From contig JARLJL010000004.1 in the NCBI GenBank assembly GCA_031291235.1, positions 24,249-88,248 of the forward strand: 64,000 nucleotides of DNA, given 5' to 3'. Position 1 is the first letter of the stretch, and the number at the start of each line of letters is the position of its first letter. Shown here one piece after another: positions 27,777 to 38,115 of the stretch. Source of the stretch: Sulfuriferula sp. (GTDB lineage Bacteria > Pseudomonadota > Gammaproteobacteria > Burkholderiales > Sulfuriferulaceae). A program made the position numbers and the translations under genes. The notes under the pieces were generated by a model. The model saw only the letters and a list, made by a program, of their open reading frames with translations, did no database searches and was not told the DNA's origin.

Positions 27777-29138
27777 ATGATGTCGCTACGAGATAGGCTG
27801 GAAGACATAAAGAACGATACGGTTGTAGCACCGGTCACTGCACCGCAACCGGGATTCGTGGAGCGCAAATCGTACCGCGAATTGAAAACACGCATACATC
27901 GCAAACTGCTTGATCGTGTCGATCTGGCGATGATGGAAACCATGTCGCCCGAACAGCTGCGGGAAGAGTTGAAAACCATGGTCGAGCGTCTGCTCGCAGA
28001 AGAAACGCTGGCGATTAACGATGCCGAGCGTAAAAGCCTGGTGCGCGATATCCAGCACGAAGTGCTGGGCCTGGGCCCGCTGGAACCGCTGATGGCCGAC
28101 CCCACCGTTTCGGATATCCTGGTCAACACCTACCGTCAGGTATATGTAGAACGCAAAGGCAAACTGGAACTGACCGACGTTCATTTCGAGAACGAAGCCC
28201 ACCTGCTCAAGATTATCGACAAGATCGTTTCCGGCGTTGGCCGCCGCGTCGACGAATCCAGCCCGATGGTCGATGCCCGGCTCCCCGACGGTTCCCGTGT
28301 CAACGCCATCATTCCGCCGTTGGCTGTCGATGGCGCGTTACTGTCGATACGCCGGTTTGCAGTCATACCGTTACGCATGGACGACTTTCTCCAGCTCAAG
28401 AGCCTGACGCCGGAAATGGCGCAAATCGTTGAAGGGCTGGTGAAGGCCAAAGTAAATTTATTGATTTCCGGCGGCACGGGTACCGGTAAAACGACTCTGC
28501 TCAACATCCTTTCCGGCTACATTCCTGCCTCCGAACGGGTCATCACCATTGAAGATGCTGCCGAATTGCAATTACAGCAACCGCACGTAGTGCGATTGGA
28601 AGTACGCCCGCCCAATATCGAAGGCAAAGGCGAAGTCACGCAGCGCATGCTGGTCAGAAATAGCCTGCGCATGCGTCCGGATCGCATCATTGTTGGCGAG
28701 GTACGGGGAGCCGAAGTGCTGGACATGCTGCAGGCGATGAATACCGGTCATGAAGGTTCCATGACCACGGTTCACGCCAATACCCCCCGCGACGCACTGA
28801 CGCGGCTGGAAAACATGGCCGGCATGGCCGGGCTCAGCCTGCCGCCCAAAACCATGCGCCAGCAAATCAGCTCCGCGCTCACGGCCATCATACATATAGC
28901 ACGCATGAGCGATGGCAAGCGCAAATTAACCAGCATCCAGGAAATTACCGGCATGGAAAGCGACATCATTACCATGCAGGAAATTTTCACTTTCGAACAG
29001 ACTGGCGTTGCGCCGGACGGTACGGTACTGGGCCATTTCCGCGCAACCGGCATACGCCCGAAATTTGTCGATCGCCTGCGCACACGCGGCATTAACGTCC
29101 CGGACGAGTTATTCGACCCAACCCAGTTATACGAGTAG
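27777..29138 (+). CDS. tadA: Tad secretion ATPase TadA/CpaF
   Basis: This 453-residue type II/IV secretion ATPase is the motor of Flp pilus assembly. Walker A is GGTGTGKT at 232-239. The Asp box region is [16 protein letters not shown], Walker B is [16 protein letters not shown], and the His box is [19 protein letters not shown]. The N-terminal domain ends with DEREG-like residues near 160. Two adjacent ATG codons (27777, 27780) follow a GAAGGAG ribosome site. It is followed after 9 bases by tadB. Confidence 0.95.
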   Translation: MMSLRDRLEDIKNDTVVAPVTAPQPGFVERKSYRELKTRIHRKLLDRVDLAMMETMSPEQLREELKTMVERLLAEETLAINDAERKSLVRDIQHEVLGLGPLEPLMADPTVSDILVNTYRQVYVERKGKLELTDVHFENEAHLLKIIDKIVSGVGRRVDESSPMVDARLPDGSRVNAIIPPLAVDGALLSIRRFAVIPLRMDDFLQLKSLTPEMAQIVEGLVKAKVNLLISGGTGTGKTTLLNILSGYIPASERVITIEDAAELQLQQPHVVRLEVRPPNIEGKGEVTQRMLVRNSLRMRPDRIIVGEVRGAEVLDMLQAMNTGHEGSMTTVHANTPRDALTRLENMAGMAGLSLPPKTMRQQISSALTAIIHIARMSDGKRKLTSIQEITGMESDIITMQEIFTFEQTGVAPDGTVLGHFRATGIRPKFVDRLRTRGINVPDELFDPTQLYE

Positions 29139-29147
29139 GAGATCCAC

Positions 29148-30122
29148 GTGGATTACCTCTATTATTTATTCATCGTATTCGGCTTTCTCGCCGTCGTCCT
29201 GTTTCTGGAAGGCATATATCTGGCATGGAATGCCGCCAACGGCCCGGAGGCCAAACGTATAGCGCGCCGTCTGCAAGCCATGTCGGCTGGCAGTTCACCG
29301 ACGCAAAGCAGCACATTGGCCAAACAGCGCCTACTCGCACAAACGCCGACGCTGGAACGTCTGCTGCTGCAGATCCCGCGCATACACCGTCTGGACAGGC
29401 TGCTGCTGCAATCCGGGCTGGAACTGCATGTAGCCGGCTTTCTGGGCATATCCCTGATGATGGCGCTGGGTGGCGCGATGCTCGCAATCTTGCTCGGGCT
29501 ATCAAGCATCGTGATTATTGCCATGGCAGCGGGACTGGCAGTCATGCCGTGGCTATATGTCGTCAATACCAAGCGCAAACGCATGGATACCATAGAACAG
29601 CAATTGCCCGATGCGCTCGATCTGATGGCGCGCGCCATGCTTGCGGGGCACGCCTTCCCCAGCGCCTTGAAAATGGTAGGCGAAGAAATGCCGCAGCCGG
29701 TCGCAGGGGAGTTTCATATCGTTTTCGATGAAATCAATTACGGTATTTCAATACAGGATGCGTTGACCAATCTGGCTACGCGCGTGCCCAGTACGGATTT
29801 ACGTTACTTCGTGATCTCGGTGCTGATACAGCGCGAAACAGGTGGCAATCTGGCCGAACTGCTCGGCAATATCAGCGCATTAATCCGCGCCCGCCTGAAA
29901 CTGCTCGGTACCGTCCGGGTGCTATCGGCGGAAGGCGTACTATCGGCCAAAATCCTGACTGCCTTGCCTTTTGTACTGGCCTTTGCGATTAATGCGCTTA
30001 ACCCCGGGTTTCTCAGCCAGTTATGGACGGATCCGATGGGGATAAAACTGATCGGCTTCGCTCTAGGCATGATGGTGGTGGGTGTTTTCTGGATGTGGCG
30101 CGTTATAAAAATACGAATTTGA
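29148..30122 (+). CDS. tadB: Inner-membrane platform protein TadB
   Basis: This 324-residue protein has an N-terminal membrane segment, a paired hydrophobic region near 100-135, a cytoplasmic T2SF domain (EQQLPDALDLMARAMLAGH) and two C-terminal membrane helices. The start codon is GTG, with AGGAGATC just upstream. TadB and TadC form the platform that transmits TadA ATPase motion to the pilus. Confidence 0.93.
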   Translation: MDYLYYLFIVFGFLAVVLFLEGIYLAWNAANGPEAKRIARRLQAMSAGSSPTQSSTLAKQRLLAQTPTLERLLLQIPRIHRLDRLLLQSGLELHVAGFLGISLMMALGGAMLAILLGLSSIVIIAMAAGLAVMPWLYVVNTKRKRMDTIEQQLPDALDLMARAMLAGHAFPSALKMVGEEMPQPVAGEFHIVFDEINYGISIQDALTNLATRVPSTDLRYFVISVLIQRETGGNLAELLGNISALIRARLKLLGTVRVLSAEGVLSAKILTALPFVLAFAINALNPGFLSQLWTDPMGIKLIGFALGMMVVGVFWMWRVIKIRI

Positions 30123-30146
30123 AGTTCGACAATAAGAGGTAACACC

Positions 30147-31085
30147 ATGAACTCAATGCAAATAATTTACCTTGTCATCATTTTTATCGCGGTATTCGCG
30201 GTAGCCATGGCAATTTTTTTTCAGCTCTCCCCGGATGTGCTGCATGAACGTTTGCATAAACTGGGTACAGACGCTGCGCATGCGCCTGAAGCATCGGCCT
30301 GGGTTCGACGCATCGTCAAACTGACCGGCCCGCTTGCCAAACTGTCTTTGCCCAAGGAAGGCTGGGAAAATTCACAACTGCGTATACGCTTCATGAATGC
30401 CGGCTATCGCAGTGCCACCGCGCCTGTATTGTTCTTTTCAGTCAAGACCGCGCTGACATTTGCGCTCCCCGGCCTGTTCTTTATATACAGCCTCGTAGCC
30501 AGCACCCACCTGAAACCCAACATATTTCTGGCGATTATCGTATTCACAGCGGCATTCGGCTATTTTCTGCCCAATGCAATTCTGGCGCGGCACATTCGCA
30601 ATCGCAAACGTGAGATTTTCGATAATTTCCCGGATGCGATCGATTTGATGACGGTATGCGTTGAAGCCGGGTTGGGACTGGATGCCGCACTGGCACGCGT
30701 AGGCGAAGAAATGAGCTTGAAAAGCCCAACCATGGGGGAAGAACTGCATCTGGTCAATCTTGAACTGCGCGCAGGCAACACCCGGGAAAAAGCATTACGC
30801 AATCTGGCATTGAGGACGGGTGTGGAAGAGGTCGACATGCTGGTAGCCATGCTGGTGCAATCGGATCGTTTCGGTACCAGCGTCGCCGATGCGCTCAGAG
30901 TGCATTCCGATACGTTACGCACCAAACGGCGATTACGCGCAGAAGAAGCGGCCGCCAAAATACCGTTAAAGCTGTTATTCCCGCTGATTTTCTGCATTTT
31001 CCCATCCATGCTGCTCGTATTGCTTGGACCGGCATTTATTAGCATATACCGTATTCTATTGCCGACATTGGCAGGGCAACAATAA
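30147..31085 (+). CDS. tadC: Inner-membrane platform protein TadC
   Basis: This 312-residue T2SF-domain membrane protein pairs with TadB. The T2SF signature is FDNFPDAIDLMTVCVEAGLGLDAAL in the cytoplasmic loop, and the C terminus has IPLKLLFPLIFCIFPSMLLVLLGPA. It starts 24 bases after tadB with an AAGAGG ribosome site. Confidence 0.93.
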   Translation: MNSMQIIYLVIIFIAVFAVAMAIFFQLSPDVLHERLHKLGTDAAHAPEASAWVRRIVKLTGPLAKLSLPKEGWENSQLRIRFMNAGYRSATAPVLFFSVKTALTFALPGLFFIYSLVASTHLKPNIFLAIIVFTAAFGYFLPNAILARHIRNRKREIFDNFPDAIDLMTVCVEAGLGLDAALARVGEEMSLKSPTMGEELHLVNLELRAGNTREKALRNLALRTGVEEVDMLVAMLVQSDRFGTSVADALRVHSDTLRTKRRLRAEEAAAKIPLKLLFPLIFCIFPSMLLVLLGPAFISIYRILLPTLAGQQ

Positions 31086-31109
31086 CTCCCGAAATGGAGG
31101 AGGTAGATC

Positions 31110-32261
31110 ATGTATATCAAACAGATCGTTTTTCCCGCAATATGCTGTCTCCCGTTGCTCAGCGGTTGCAGCAGCTATCAGTCATCGAATACAGCCGCCT
31201 GGCAGATCCAGCCCTTTAGCAGCATCAGGAACTCCACGGAGAAACCTGAAGCCTATTATCAGCTGGGACGTTACTATCAGGGACAGAGCCGGTATGAGCA
31301 GGCCATACAGGCATATCGCAAGGCACTGGCGGCCGACAACAATTTCGTCGAAGCGCGCAATGGACTAGGCGTCATTTACTCCATTCAGGGCAAATATACC
31401 GAGGCAATCGAAGTATTGAAAGTTGCCGCGCAACAATCCCCCAAAGCGGCGCACATCTACAACAATCTGGGTTATGCCTATTATTTGCAGGGCAGGAACG
31501 ATGAAGCGATAACTGCATTACGTGAAGCCGCAAACCTCGATCCGCACAACCAGCGCGCGCTCAACAATCTAGCGCAAGCCTATGCCCGGGCAGGTAACCA
31601 AACCGGTACCGCCATGGCATCTACCCAGACGGCCAGACTCCCGGATATCGCCGTAACGCATGGCTACGCGATAGCAGGCAACATCACATATCGGACTGAG
31701 CCAGCTACGACAGCGGGCGGGCCTGACATATCAGTTACCGCGCAACAACCACAAATATCGCCCTCGCCGGAAAACCTGAAAATCGCTAACCGGACCATTG
31801 CTGCCGCCGTACCGCAAGTAGCAAGTCAGATTCAGGCCGTGCAGATAGCGCCTAATGTGTATGAACTGCGCGAACAGCACGTCATGCCTGTGCAGCAGGC
31901 CAGCACCACCCTAGCAGGCAGATTAAACCGGATTGAACTAGAAATCGCCAATGGCAATGGCGTGACCGGCATGGCAAAAAGAGTCAAGCAATACTTGTAC
32001 GGCCAAGGCTTTGTCGCCGAACGCCTGACCAACCAGACACCGTTCAAGGTTCAGATTACCCAGATTCAGTACCGCGCCGGACATCAAATGGAAGCGCAAC
32101 GCCTGCAATCCGGTTTACCCAGGCAAGCCAGCCTGATTCAAAGCAACAGCATGCATACAAATATTAACGTGCGTCTCGTACTTGGCAAGGACATTGCTGA
32201 AAACGTCGCATTTTTTGACGGCAAGCAGGAAAAAACCCGGCTTGCTCTCAATACAAGATAA
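31110..32261 (+). CDS. tadD: TadD-like TPR lipoprotein with LytR_C-type C-terminal domain
   Basis: This 383-residue lipoprotein has a signal peptide with lipobox LLSGC at 16-20. It then carries about three TPR units (residues 45-155, such as YYQLGRYYQGQSRYEQAIQAYRKAL). The C-terminal 100 residues, starting IELEIANGNGVTGMAKRVKQ, look like the LytR_C domain often found at the end of TadD proteins. TadD is needed for pilus assembly in other species. It follows tadC by 24 bases. Confidence 0.87.
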   Translation: MYIKQIVFPAICCLPLLSGCSSYQSSNTAAWQIQPFSSIRNSTEKPEAYYQLGRYYQGQSRYEQAIQAYRKALAADNNFVEARNGLGVIYSIQGKYTEAIEVLKVAAQQSPKAAHIYNNLGYAYYLQGRNDEAITALREAANLDPHNQRALNNLAQAYARAGNQTGTAMASTQTARLPDIAVTHGYAIAGNITYRTEPATTAGGPDISVTAQQPQISPSPENLKIANRTIAAAVPQVASQIQAVQIAPNVYELREQHVMPVQQASTTLAGRLNRIELEIANGNGVTGMAKRVKQYLYGQGFVAERLTNQTPFKVQITQIQYRAGHQMEAQRLQSGLPRQASLIQSNSMHTNINVRLVLGKDIAENVAFFDGKQEKTRLALNTR

Positions 32262-32350
32262 CAATAATTGATTCATCGCTGGATCGGTATATTGTTTGTT
32301 GTCCGCAGTAGGTAGTTTGTTTCTTAACTTTAAATGTAAAGGGGTATGAA

Positions 32351-32635
32351 ATGTCTGATCTAAAACATATTATCGAACCGGAAAGACAAGGTTTATGGAT
32401 AGCGGTAACGTTTATCATCGCGTTGCTTTCCTTCGTAATAGCCCTCGTCGGCATCAGCCGCATCAATAATACGGTGATCGCCACCCAGCTGGAGGTACTG
32501 GTACTCAATAAAAGAATTGAGGCCATGGAAACCGCCAAAACGGCTACGCCACCTGCGCCAGCGCCAGCTCCTGCTGCTCCAGCGCCGACGCCTGCTGTAC
32601 CTGCAGAACCAACCCCGGCCCCGGCAGCACAGTAA
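32351..32635 (+). CDS. Small single-pass membrane protein with Pro/Ala tail
   Basis: This 94-residue protein is not one I recognise. It has one membrane helix (WIAVTFIIALLSFVIALVGI), a short coiled-coil-like segment (ATQLEVLVLNKRIEAMETAK) and a C-terminal Pro/Ala-rich tail that could span periplasm. GTAAAGGGG precedes the ATG. It is the last gene before the operon-end hairpin and may be an accessory Tad component, by position only. Confidence 0.65.
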   Translation: MSDLKHIIEPERQGLWIAVTFIIALLSFVIALVGISRINNTVIATQLEVLVLNKRIEAMETAKTATPPAPAPAPAAPAPTPAVPAEPTPAPAAQ

Positions 32636-32662
32636 ACAAACAGCAATCCGCTCAAGTCTCAT

Positions 32663-32701
32663 AGCATCGTCGCAGTCATGATGAATGACTGCGACGATGC
32701 T
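32663..32701 (+). terminator. Perfect 17-bp hairpin ending the Tad locus
   Basis: Bases 32663-32679 and 32685-32701 form a perfect 17-bp stem with a 5-base loop (GATGA). No T-tract follows, so it may stabilise the 3' end of the mRNA or act with Rho rather than as a standard intrinsic terminator. It lies 28 bases after the last Tad-locus stop. Confidence 0.6.
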
Positions 32702-32840
32702 GTCGCTTGCCATGATCGTTCCCATATTGACGTCTTCTGCCGCATCTTTACCGCCTCATGCCAAGCAGTTTTACGCAAACGGAAAAATTACGGCATAATC
32801 TCAAAGATTACCCCAGCCCTGAAACCGATCACCGCTCAAA

Positions 32841-35456
32841 ATGCTCGAATCCGTAAAAAACAAAGCCGTAGCAAAAGAAATAGCAAACGAAAAACCGGAT
32901 ACCGATATCACCGCAAAAAGCCACACCCCTATGATGCAGCAATATTTGCGCATCAAAACCGATCATCCGGACAAATTGCTGTTTTATCGCATGGGAGATT
33001 TCTACGAACTGTTTTTCGACGATGCCGTGCGTGCCTCGCAATTGCTCGGCATCACGCTGACCACGCGCGGCGCCAGCGCCGGCACACCGATCAAGATGGC
33101 AGGCGTACCCTATCACGCCGCCGAGCAATATCTGGCCAAACTGGTCAAACTGGGTTTATCGGTCGCCATCTGCGAACAGATCGGCGACCCGGCAACCAGC
33201 AAGGGGCCGGTCGAACGCCGCGTGGCGCGCATCGTCACGCCGGGGACGCTGACCGATGCTGCATTGCTTGACGATCATCGCGACAGCCTGTTGCTGGCCA
33301 TCGCCGGCAATACTGCGAGTACATTGCTAGGACTGGCCTGGCTGAACCTGTCCAGCGGCGAATTCCATGTCAGCGAAATCACCCCGCAGCAATTATCCGC
33401 TACGCTGGAACGCATTGCTGCAGCAGAAATCCTGATTGCCGAAGGCACAAATTACCCGTCGCTGACCGAATCGCAAATCGCGCGCGAGCTGCCTGCCTGG
33501 CAATTCGATAGCAAGCGCGCACGCGAGCTGCTCTGTCAGCAATTTGCCACGCACGATTTACAGGCCTACGGCTGCGCGCAGATGGATACCGCGGTCAGCG
33601 CCGCCGGCGCCTTGCTGCAATATGCACAAGCCACGCAACGCGGCCAATTGCCGCATATCAACGGCCTCATAGTCGAACGCGACAGCGAATTCGTACTGAT
33701 GGACGCAGCTACCCGGCGCAATCTGGAAATCAGCGAAACGCTGCGCGGCGAGGCAGCGCCTACGCTGCTGTCACTGCTCAACACCTGTGCCACCAGCATG
33801 GGGACGCGACGCTTGCGGCATTGGCTGCACCATCCCTTGCGCGATCGCGAAATACTCAGCCAGCGCCAGTTCGCCATTGCCGACCTCATCGAACACGCAC
33901 GCAGTCGCGAACAGTTGCAACGCAACCTGCAAAGCTGCGTCGATATCGAGCGCATCAGCGGACGTATCGCGCTGGCCAGCGCACGTCCGCGCGACTTGTC
34001 CGGCTTGCGCGACACGCTGGCGCTGTTGCCTGAATTACAGCAGATCATGGCCAATACCGGCAGCCCGCTGATCAGCCAACTCACTGCTGCCTGCGCGCCG
34101 CAGGAAGCATTATTCCGGCAGCTCAACAGCACCATACGCACTGAACCTTCAGTGGTCCTGCGCGAAGGCGGCGTTATTGCCGACGGCTACGACAGCGAAC
34201 TCGACGAGCTGCGCGGCTTGCAAACCAACAGCGGCGAATTTCTGATCGCGCTGGAGGCACGCGAGCGCGAACGTACCGGCATAGCGACGCTCAGAGTCGA
34301 ATACAATCGCGTGCACGGTTTCTACATCGAGATCGGCCGTGCTCAGGCCGACAATGTGCCGGAGGATTATCGCCGCCGTCAAACATTGAAAAATGCCGAG
34401 CGCTATATCACCCCTGAATTAAAAGCTTTCGAAGACAAGGCCCTATCCGCAGCCGACCGAGCCCTCGCTCGCGAGAAACTGCTGTACGACGAATTACTAT
34501 CGTCGCTGCTGCCTGCGGTGGCGCAATTGCAAAAACTGGCCTCCGCGCTCGCCCAACTCGACACACTTTGCGCACTGGCGGAACGGGCAGCGACGTTGAA
34601 TTTCTGCCAACCGGAACTGACGGACGATGCGGTCGTCTCCATTACCGCAGGACGTCACCCGGTTGTGGAAAGCCGCATCGGTGACTTCATCCCCAACGAC
34701 ACGGAATTATCGCGAACCCGGCAAATGCTGCTGATCACCGGGCCCAATATGGGCGGCAAATCCACCTACATGCGCCAGACTGCGCTGATCACCCTGCTGG
34801 CCTGTTGCGGCAGCTGGGTGCCGGCCCAACAAGCCCGTATCGGCGTCATCGACCAGATTTTTACCCGTATCGGCAGCTCGGACGATCTGGCTGGCGGGCG
34901 CTCCACCTTCATGGTGGAAATGACTGAAACCGCGCATATCCTGCATAACGCCAGTGCACAAAGCCTGGTGCTGCTCGATGAAATCGGCCGCGGCACATCG
35001 ACCTTCGACGGTCTCGCGCTGGCATGGGCTGTTGCGCGTCAGCTTGCTGAAAAAACCCGCGCATACACACTATTCGCCACCCATTATTTCGAGCTGACGC
35101 AATTGCCTGTTACCTGGAAGCAAATCGTCAACGTGCACGTCGAAGCCATTGAACACAAGGATCGCATTGTGTTTCTGCACAGCGTCAAGGATGGCCCCGC
35201 CAACCAGAGCTACGGTCTGCAGGTCGCAGCGCTGGCCGGCGTGCCGCAACCGATTATTGCCGCCGCGCGACGCAAACTGGTTGAGTTGGAACAGGCCGCC
35301 ACACACAGCGACCAGCAGGCCGACCTGTTCGCCAGCACGGCAACGGCGCCCGAACCTCATCCGGCCATCGACATGCTGGACAGTATCGACCCCGACACCC
35401 TGAGTCCGAAAGCAGCGCTAGAATTGCTCTACACGCTGAAATCGCTAAATCCATGA
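32841..35456 (+). CDS. mutS: DNA mismatch repair protein MutS
   Basis: This 871-residue mismatch-recognition ATPase has the mismatch-binding motif [13 protein letters not shown] near residue 55. Walker A is GPNMGGKST at about 634-642, followed by [14 protein letters not shown] and the Walker B/ABC signature [16 protein letters not shown]. The C terminus ends [11 protein letters not shown]. The first about 30 residues before [12 protein letters not shown] are a poorly conserved extension. It overlaps rsgA by four bases. Confidence 0.97.
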   Translation: MLESVKNKAVAKEIANEKPDTDITAKSHTPMMQQYLRIKTDHPDKLLFYRMGDFYELFFDDAVRASQLLGITLTTRGASAGTPIKMAGVPYHAAEQYLAKLVKLGLSVAICEQIGDPATSKGPVERRVARIVTPGTLTDAALLDDHRDSLLLAIAGNTASTLLGLAWLNLSSGEFHVSEITPQQLSATLERIAAAEILIAEGTNYPSLTESQIARELPAWQFDSKRARELLCQQFATHDLQAYGCAQMDTAVSAAGALLQYAQATQRGQLPHINGLIVERDSEFVLMDAATRRNLEISETLRGEAAPTLLSLLNTCATSMGTRRLRHWLHHPLRDREILSQRQFAIADLIEHARSREQLQRNLQSCVDIERISGRIALASARPRDLSGLRDTLALLPELQQIMANTGSPLISQLTAACAPQEALFRQLNSTIRTEPSVVLREGGVIADGYDSELDELRGLQTNSGEFLIALEARERERTGIATLRVEYNRVHGFYIEIGRAQADNVPEDYRRRQTLKNAERYITPELKAFEDKALSAADRALAREKLLYDELLSSLLPAVAQLQKLASALAQLDTLCALAERAATLNFCQPELTDDAVVSITAGRHPVVESRIGDFIPNDTELSRTRQMLLITGPNMGGKSTYMRQTALITLLACCGSWVPAQQARIGVIDQIFTRIGSSDDLAGGRSTFMVEMTETAHILHNASAQSLVLLDEIGRGTSTFDGLALAWAVARQLAEKTRAYTLFATHYFELTQLPVTWKQIVNVHVEAIEHKDRIVFLHSVKDGPANQSYGLQVAALAGVPQPIIAAARRKLVELEQAATHSDQQADLFASTATAPEPHPAIDMLDSIDPDTLSPKAALELLYTLKSLNP

Positions 35457-36328
35457 GCGACCTGCTCGAGGGACTGGTCATTGCCAGCTATGGCCGTCAC
35501 TACCAGGTGGAATACGGTGACGTTCAGTACGAATGCGTGACTCGCGGCAGACAAAGCGACGTCGCTTGCGGCGACAGGGTGAAATTCAAACTGAGCAGTC
35601 CGGATCAGGGCGTCATCGAAGCGGTAACACCCAGAACCAGCCTGCTGCATCGTTCGGTCGCCCACCGCAGCAAGCTAATTGCCGCCAATGTCGATCTGGC
35701 CGTCATCGTCGTCGCCCCCGTTCCCAGCTATTACGATTTACTCGTCAACCGCTGCCTGATTGCAGCAGAGGCTGCGGGTATCGGGGCGATCATCTGTCTG
35801 AACAAATCCGATCTGGACGATCTTGCCGACTCTGCTTACCGACAACTCAGCGCCTACATCGCACTGGGTTGCCCGGTTGTACGCGTTTCCGCGCATCACG
35901 ACGTGAGTGCATTGCTGCCTTATTTGCACGGAAAAATCAGCGCATTCGTCGGCCAGTCAGGCATGGGGAAATCCAGCCTGATCAACGCACTGATTCCAAG
36001 CGCAGGCTCGATTACAGGCGGCATTTCCAGCGCCCTGGATTCCGGCAAGCATACGACCACTAGCGCGAAAATGTATAAGCTCGACGCCACCAGCCGCCTG
36101 ATCGACTCGCCCGGCATGCAGGCATTTGGCCTGAATCATGTCAAGGCAGACGAACTCGATCAGCTATTCATCGAGTTTCGCCCATATATCGGCCGCTGCC
36201 GATTCAGCAACTGCAAACACACGCACGAACCCGGCTGCGCAGTATTGGCAGCGCATCAGGCAGGCAAGATCAGCGATACACGGCTGGCAGCCTATCAGGA
36301 CATACTCAAGGGTTTAACGGGGAAATAG
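35453..36328 (+). CDS. rsgA: Ribosome small-subunit maturation GTPase RsgA
   Basis: This 291-residue circularly permuted GTPase acts late in 30S assembly. An N-terminal OB-fold precedes the G4 motif NKSD near residue 116, then G1 GQSGMGKSS near 166, then G3 DSPGMQAFG near 217. The C-terminal zinc site uses [14 protein letters not shown]. It overlaps the mutS stop by four bases (ATGA). Confidence 0.95.
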   Translation: MSDLLEGLVIASYGRHYQVEYGDVQYECVTRGRQSDVACGDRVKFKLSSPDQGVIEAVTPRTSLLHRSVAHRSKLIAANVDLAVIVVAPVPSYYDLLVNRCLIAAEAAGIGAIICLNKSDLDDLADSAYRQLSAYIALGCPVVRVSAHHDVSALLPYLHGKISAFVGQSGMGKSSLINALIPSAGSITGGISSALDSGKHTTTSAKMYKLDATSRLIDSPGMQAFGLNHVKADELDQLFIEFRPYIGRCRFSNCKHTHEPGCAVLAAHQAGKISDTRLAAYQDILKGLTGK

Positions 36329-36348
36329 CAGGAAGCGTTGCGTTTAAA

Positions 36349-36374
36349 CGGATGGGCAAAAAAGCACCCATCCG
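36349..36374. terminator. Hairpin between convergent rsgA and the CBS gene
   Basis: The stem CGGATGGG/CCCATCCG (8 bp) encloses a 10-base A-rich loop. It lies 20 bases after rsgA and 15 bases before the end of the minus-strand CBS gene, so it could act in both directions. No T-run flanks it. Confidence 0.45.
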
Positions 36375-36389
36375 GAATGCAGTCCAGGT

Positions 36390-36827
36390 TTATTCAGGCC
36401 AGTGCTTGATATAGCGTTTCAGCAGACGATTTTCAAAGTCGGCCGCATTGAGGCATGCACGCGCGACATCGTGAAAGGAAATGATGCCCAGCAGATTATC
36501 GCCTTCCATCACCGGCAGGTGGCTGACACGATTCTCGGTCATCACGCCGCGCACATAATCCACTGTATCGCCAGGATTGCCGATAATAGGTTCGGTAACC
36601 ATCATGCTGCTCGCTGTCATCGCCATGAAAGCGCCGCCGTGCTGATTCAAGCCGCGCAATATATCGCGCTCGGTCAGCAGCCCCACCATCACGCCGTCCT
36701 GACGCACCACGAGCGAACCTATGTCATGCTGCACCATCAATGCAACAGCATCCGCTACGGTATGATCTGGGGAAATCGCACAGATTTCGCCGCCTTCTTT
36801 GATCGTCAAAATGTCACGGATAATCAT
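36390..36827 (-). CDS. Two-CBS-domain protein
   Basis: This 145-residue soluble protein consists of a CBS pair (Bateman module). The first half has HTVADAVALMVQHDIGSLVV and GLLTERDILRG; the second has VRGVMTENRVSHLPVMEGDNLLGIISFHDVARA. Such modules bind adenosine nucleotides. The regulated partner is unknown. It is the last member of the minus-strand series that begins with argD, 92 bases after yajQ. Confidence 0.9.
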   Translation of the reverse strand: MIIRDILTIKEGGEICAISPDHTVADAVALMVQHDIGSLVVRQDGVMVGLLTERDILRGLNQHGGAFMAMTASSMMVTEPIIGNPGDTVDYVRGVMTENRVSHLPVMEGDNLLGIISFHDVARACLNAADFENRLLKRYIKHWPE

Positions 36828-36919
36828 TTTGTTGTCCTATGCTAAACAGTCATATCTGATGTCAAGCATACCAGAAGCGAGTGCGCTATGGAAGAAAACT
36901 ACCATTTCCGCCGACTAAT

Positions 36920-37405
36920 CTAGTCGCGGAAATTCTGAAATTGCAAAGGAAAATCCGCTATTTTCTTGCGCACCAGCGCGATGGTTTCCTGCAGCAAATC
37001 GCGCTTGGCGCCGGTAACACGCACCGTATCGCCTTGAATACTGGCCTGAACCTTGAGCTTGCTGTCCTTGATCTCCTTGACAATTTTCTTTGCCAATTCG
37101 ATTTCCACACCAGTCTTGACGGTGACAGTACGTTTGACCTTGTTGCCGGTCACTTTCTCGATCTTGTCAAAATCCAGACACTTGATATCGATGCTGCGCT
37201 TGATCAATTTGCTGTTCAATACTTCCTGCACCTGATCGAGCTTGAATTCGTCGTCGGCAAATACCGTCAATGCATATTCCGCTTGCTCTACGCGCGCATC
37301 CGAGCCTTTGAAATCGAAACGGGTAGAGACTTCCTTATTGGTTTGCTCGACCGCATTTTTAACTTCCTGCTTATCCACTTCGGACACGATATCGAAACTA
37401 GGCAC
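36920..37405 (-). CDS. yajQ: YajQ-family nucleotide-binding protein
   Basis: This 161-residue protein matches the YajQ family: [34 protein letters not shown] and the C-terminal [14 protein letters not shown]. Some members bind cyclic di-GMP and act as transcription co-factors; others bind nucleotides or RNA. In a genome with the PilZ-GGDEF-EAL protein at 3.6-7.3 kb, a link to c-di-GMP is possible but unproven. It lies 11 bases after the DUF599 gene. Confidence 0.93.
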   Translation of the reverse strand: MPSFDIVSEVDKQEVKNAVEQTNKEVSTRFDFKGSDARVEQAEYALTVFADDEFKLDQVQEVLNSKLIKRSIDIKCLDFDKIEKVTGNKVKRTVTVKTGVEIELAKKIVKEIKDSKLKVQASIQGDTVRVTGAKRDLLQETIALVRKKIADFPLQFQNFRD

Positions 37406-37416
37406 AGCTTATCCTC

Positions 37417-38115
37417 TCACTCCGCATAATCGTCCGCCATGATTTTCGGCGCACGATCCAGAAAATACAGTACGAATATCAGCATTATAGTTGAAGCGAC
37501 CATGAAATGCGGTCCGAACAGCCAGAATACCATAGGCACCGAGAAATAATAGGCGCGCATACCGATACTGTAAAACTTGCCGGCGCGATTCAGGTGAAAT
37601 GCCACATGCTGCGGAGAAATCATCTTGTGGTTAAGCGTTAGCGGCACATTCACCATGAATCCGACATGGTTAAACATGCGGATGGACATCGAAAAACAGA
37701 AGAACGCAACAAACAAATCGCTCAACAGCAACATCAGTTTTGCCAGCCATATCGATTCATGTGTAGCACCGGTCATGTTCAGCGCATGCCATGTATTGCT
37801 CAGGTTGGCACCCTGCCCGCTCAAAGTCAGCACGCCGATTATGAGCAGCACGGCAGTCGATGCAAGAAAGGTCGCCGCCATGGTCGAGTTGCGCAACGTT
37901 TGCACTGCCAGCACGTCGCGCCGTTCCGCCATGATGGTTTCCACCCATGCCGTACGCGCTATGCGATTAACGGCCTGCACAGTATAGGTAGGGCGTTTTT
38001 TTACTTTATAAGCAAGATAAATATGATATACGGCAAGCAAGGCTGCGCAAAAAATCAGACTGTAGATATCGGTTGCGGCATTTTCAAACAGGGGAATATT
38101 GTTCATTGCATTCAT
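37417..38115 (-). CDS. DUF599 family membrane protein
   Basis: This 232-residue protein has four to five hydrophobic segments and matches DUF599, which has no known function. Typical residues include VQAVNRIARTAWVETIM and DVLAVQTLRNSTMAATFLAS. Its start codon overlaps the stop of the Sel1-repeat gene by four bases. Confidence 0.82.
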   Translation of the reverse strand: MNAMNNIPLFENAATDIYSLIFCAALLAVYHIYLAYKVKKRPTYTVQAVNRIARTAWVETIMAERRDVLAVQTLRNSTMAATFLASTAVLLIIGVLTLSGQGANLSNTWHALNMTGATHESIWLAKLMLLLSDLFVAFFCFSMSIRMFNHVGFMVNVPLTLNHKMISPQHVAFHLNRAGKFYSIGMRAYYFSVPMVFWLFGPHFMVASTIMLIFVLYFLDRAPKIMADDYAE

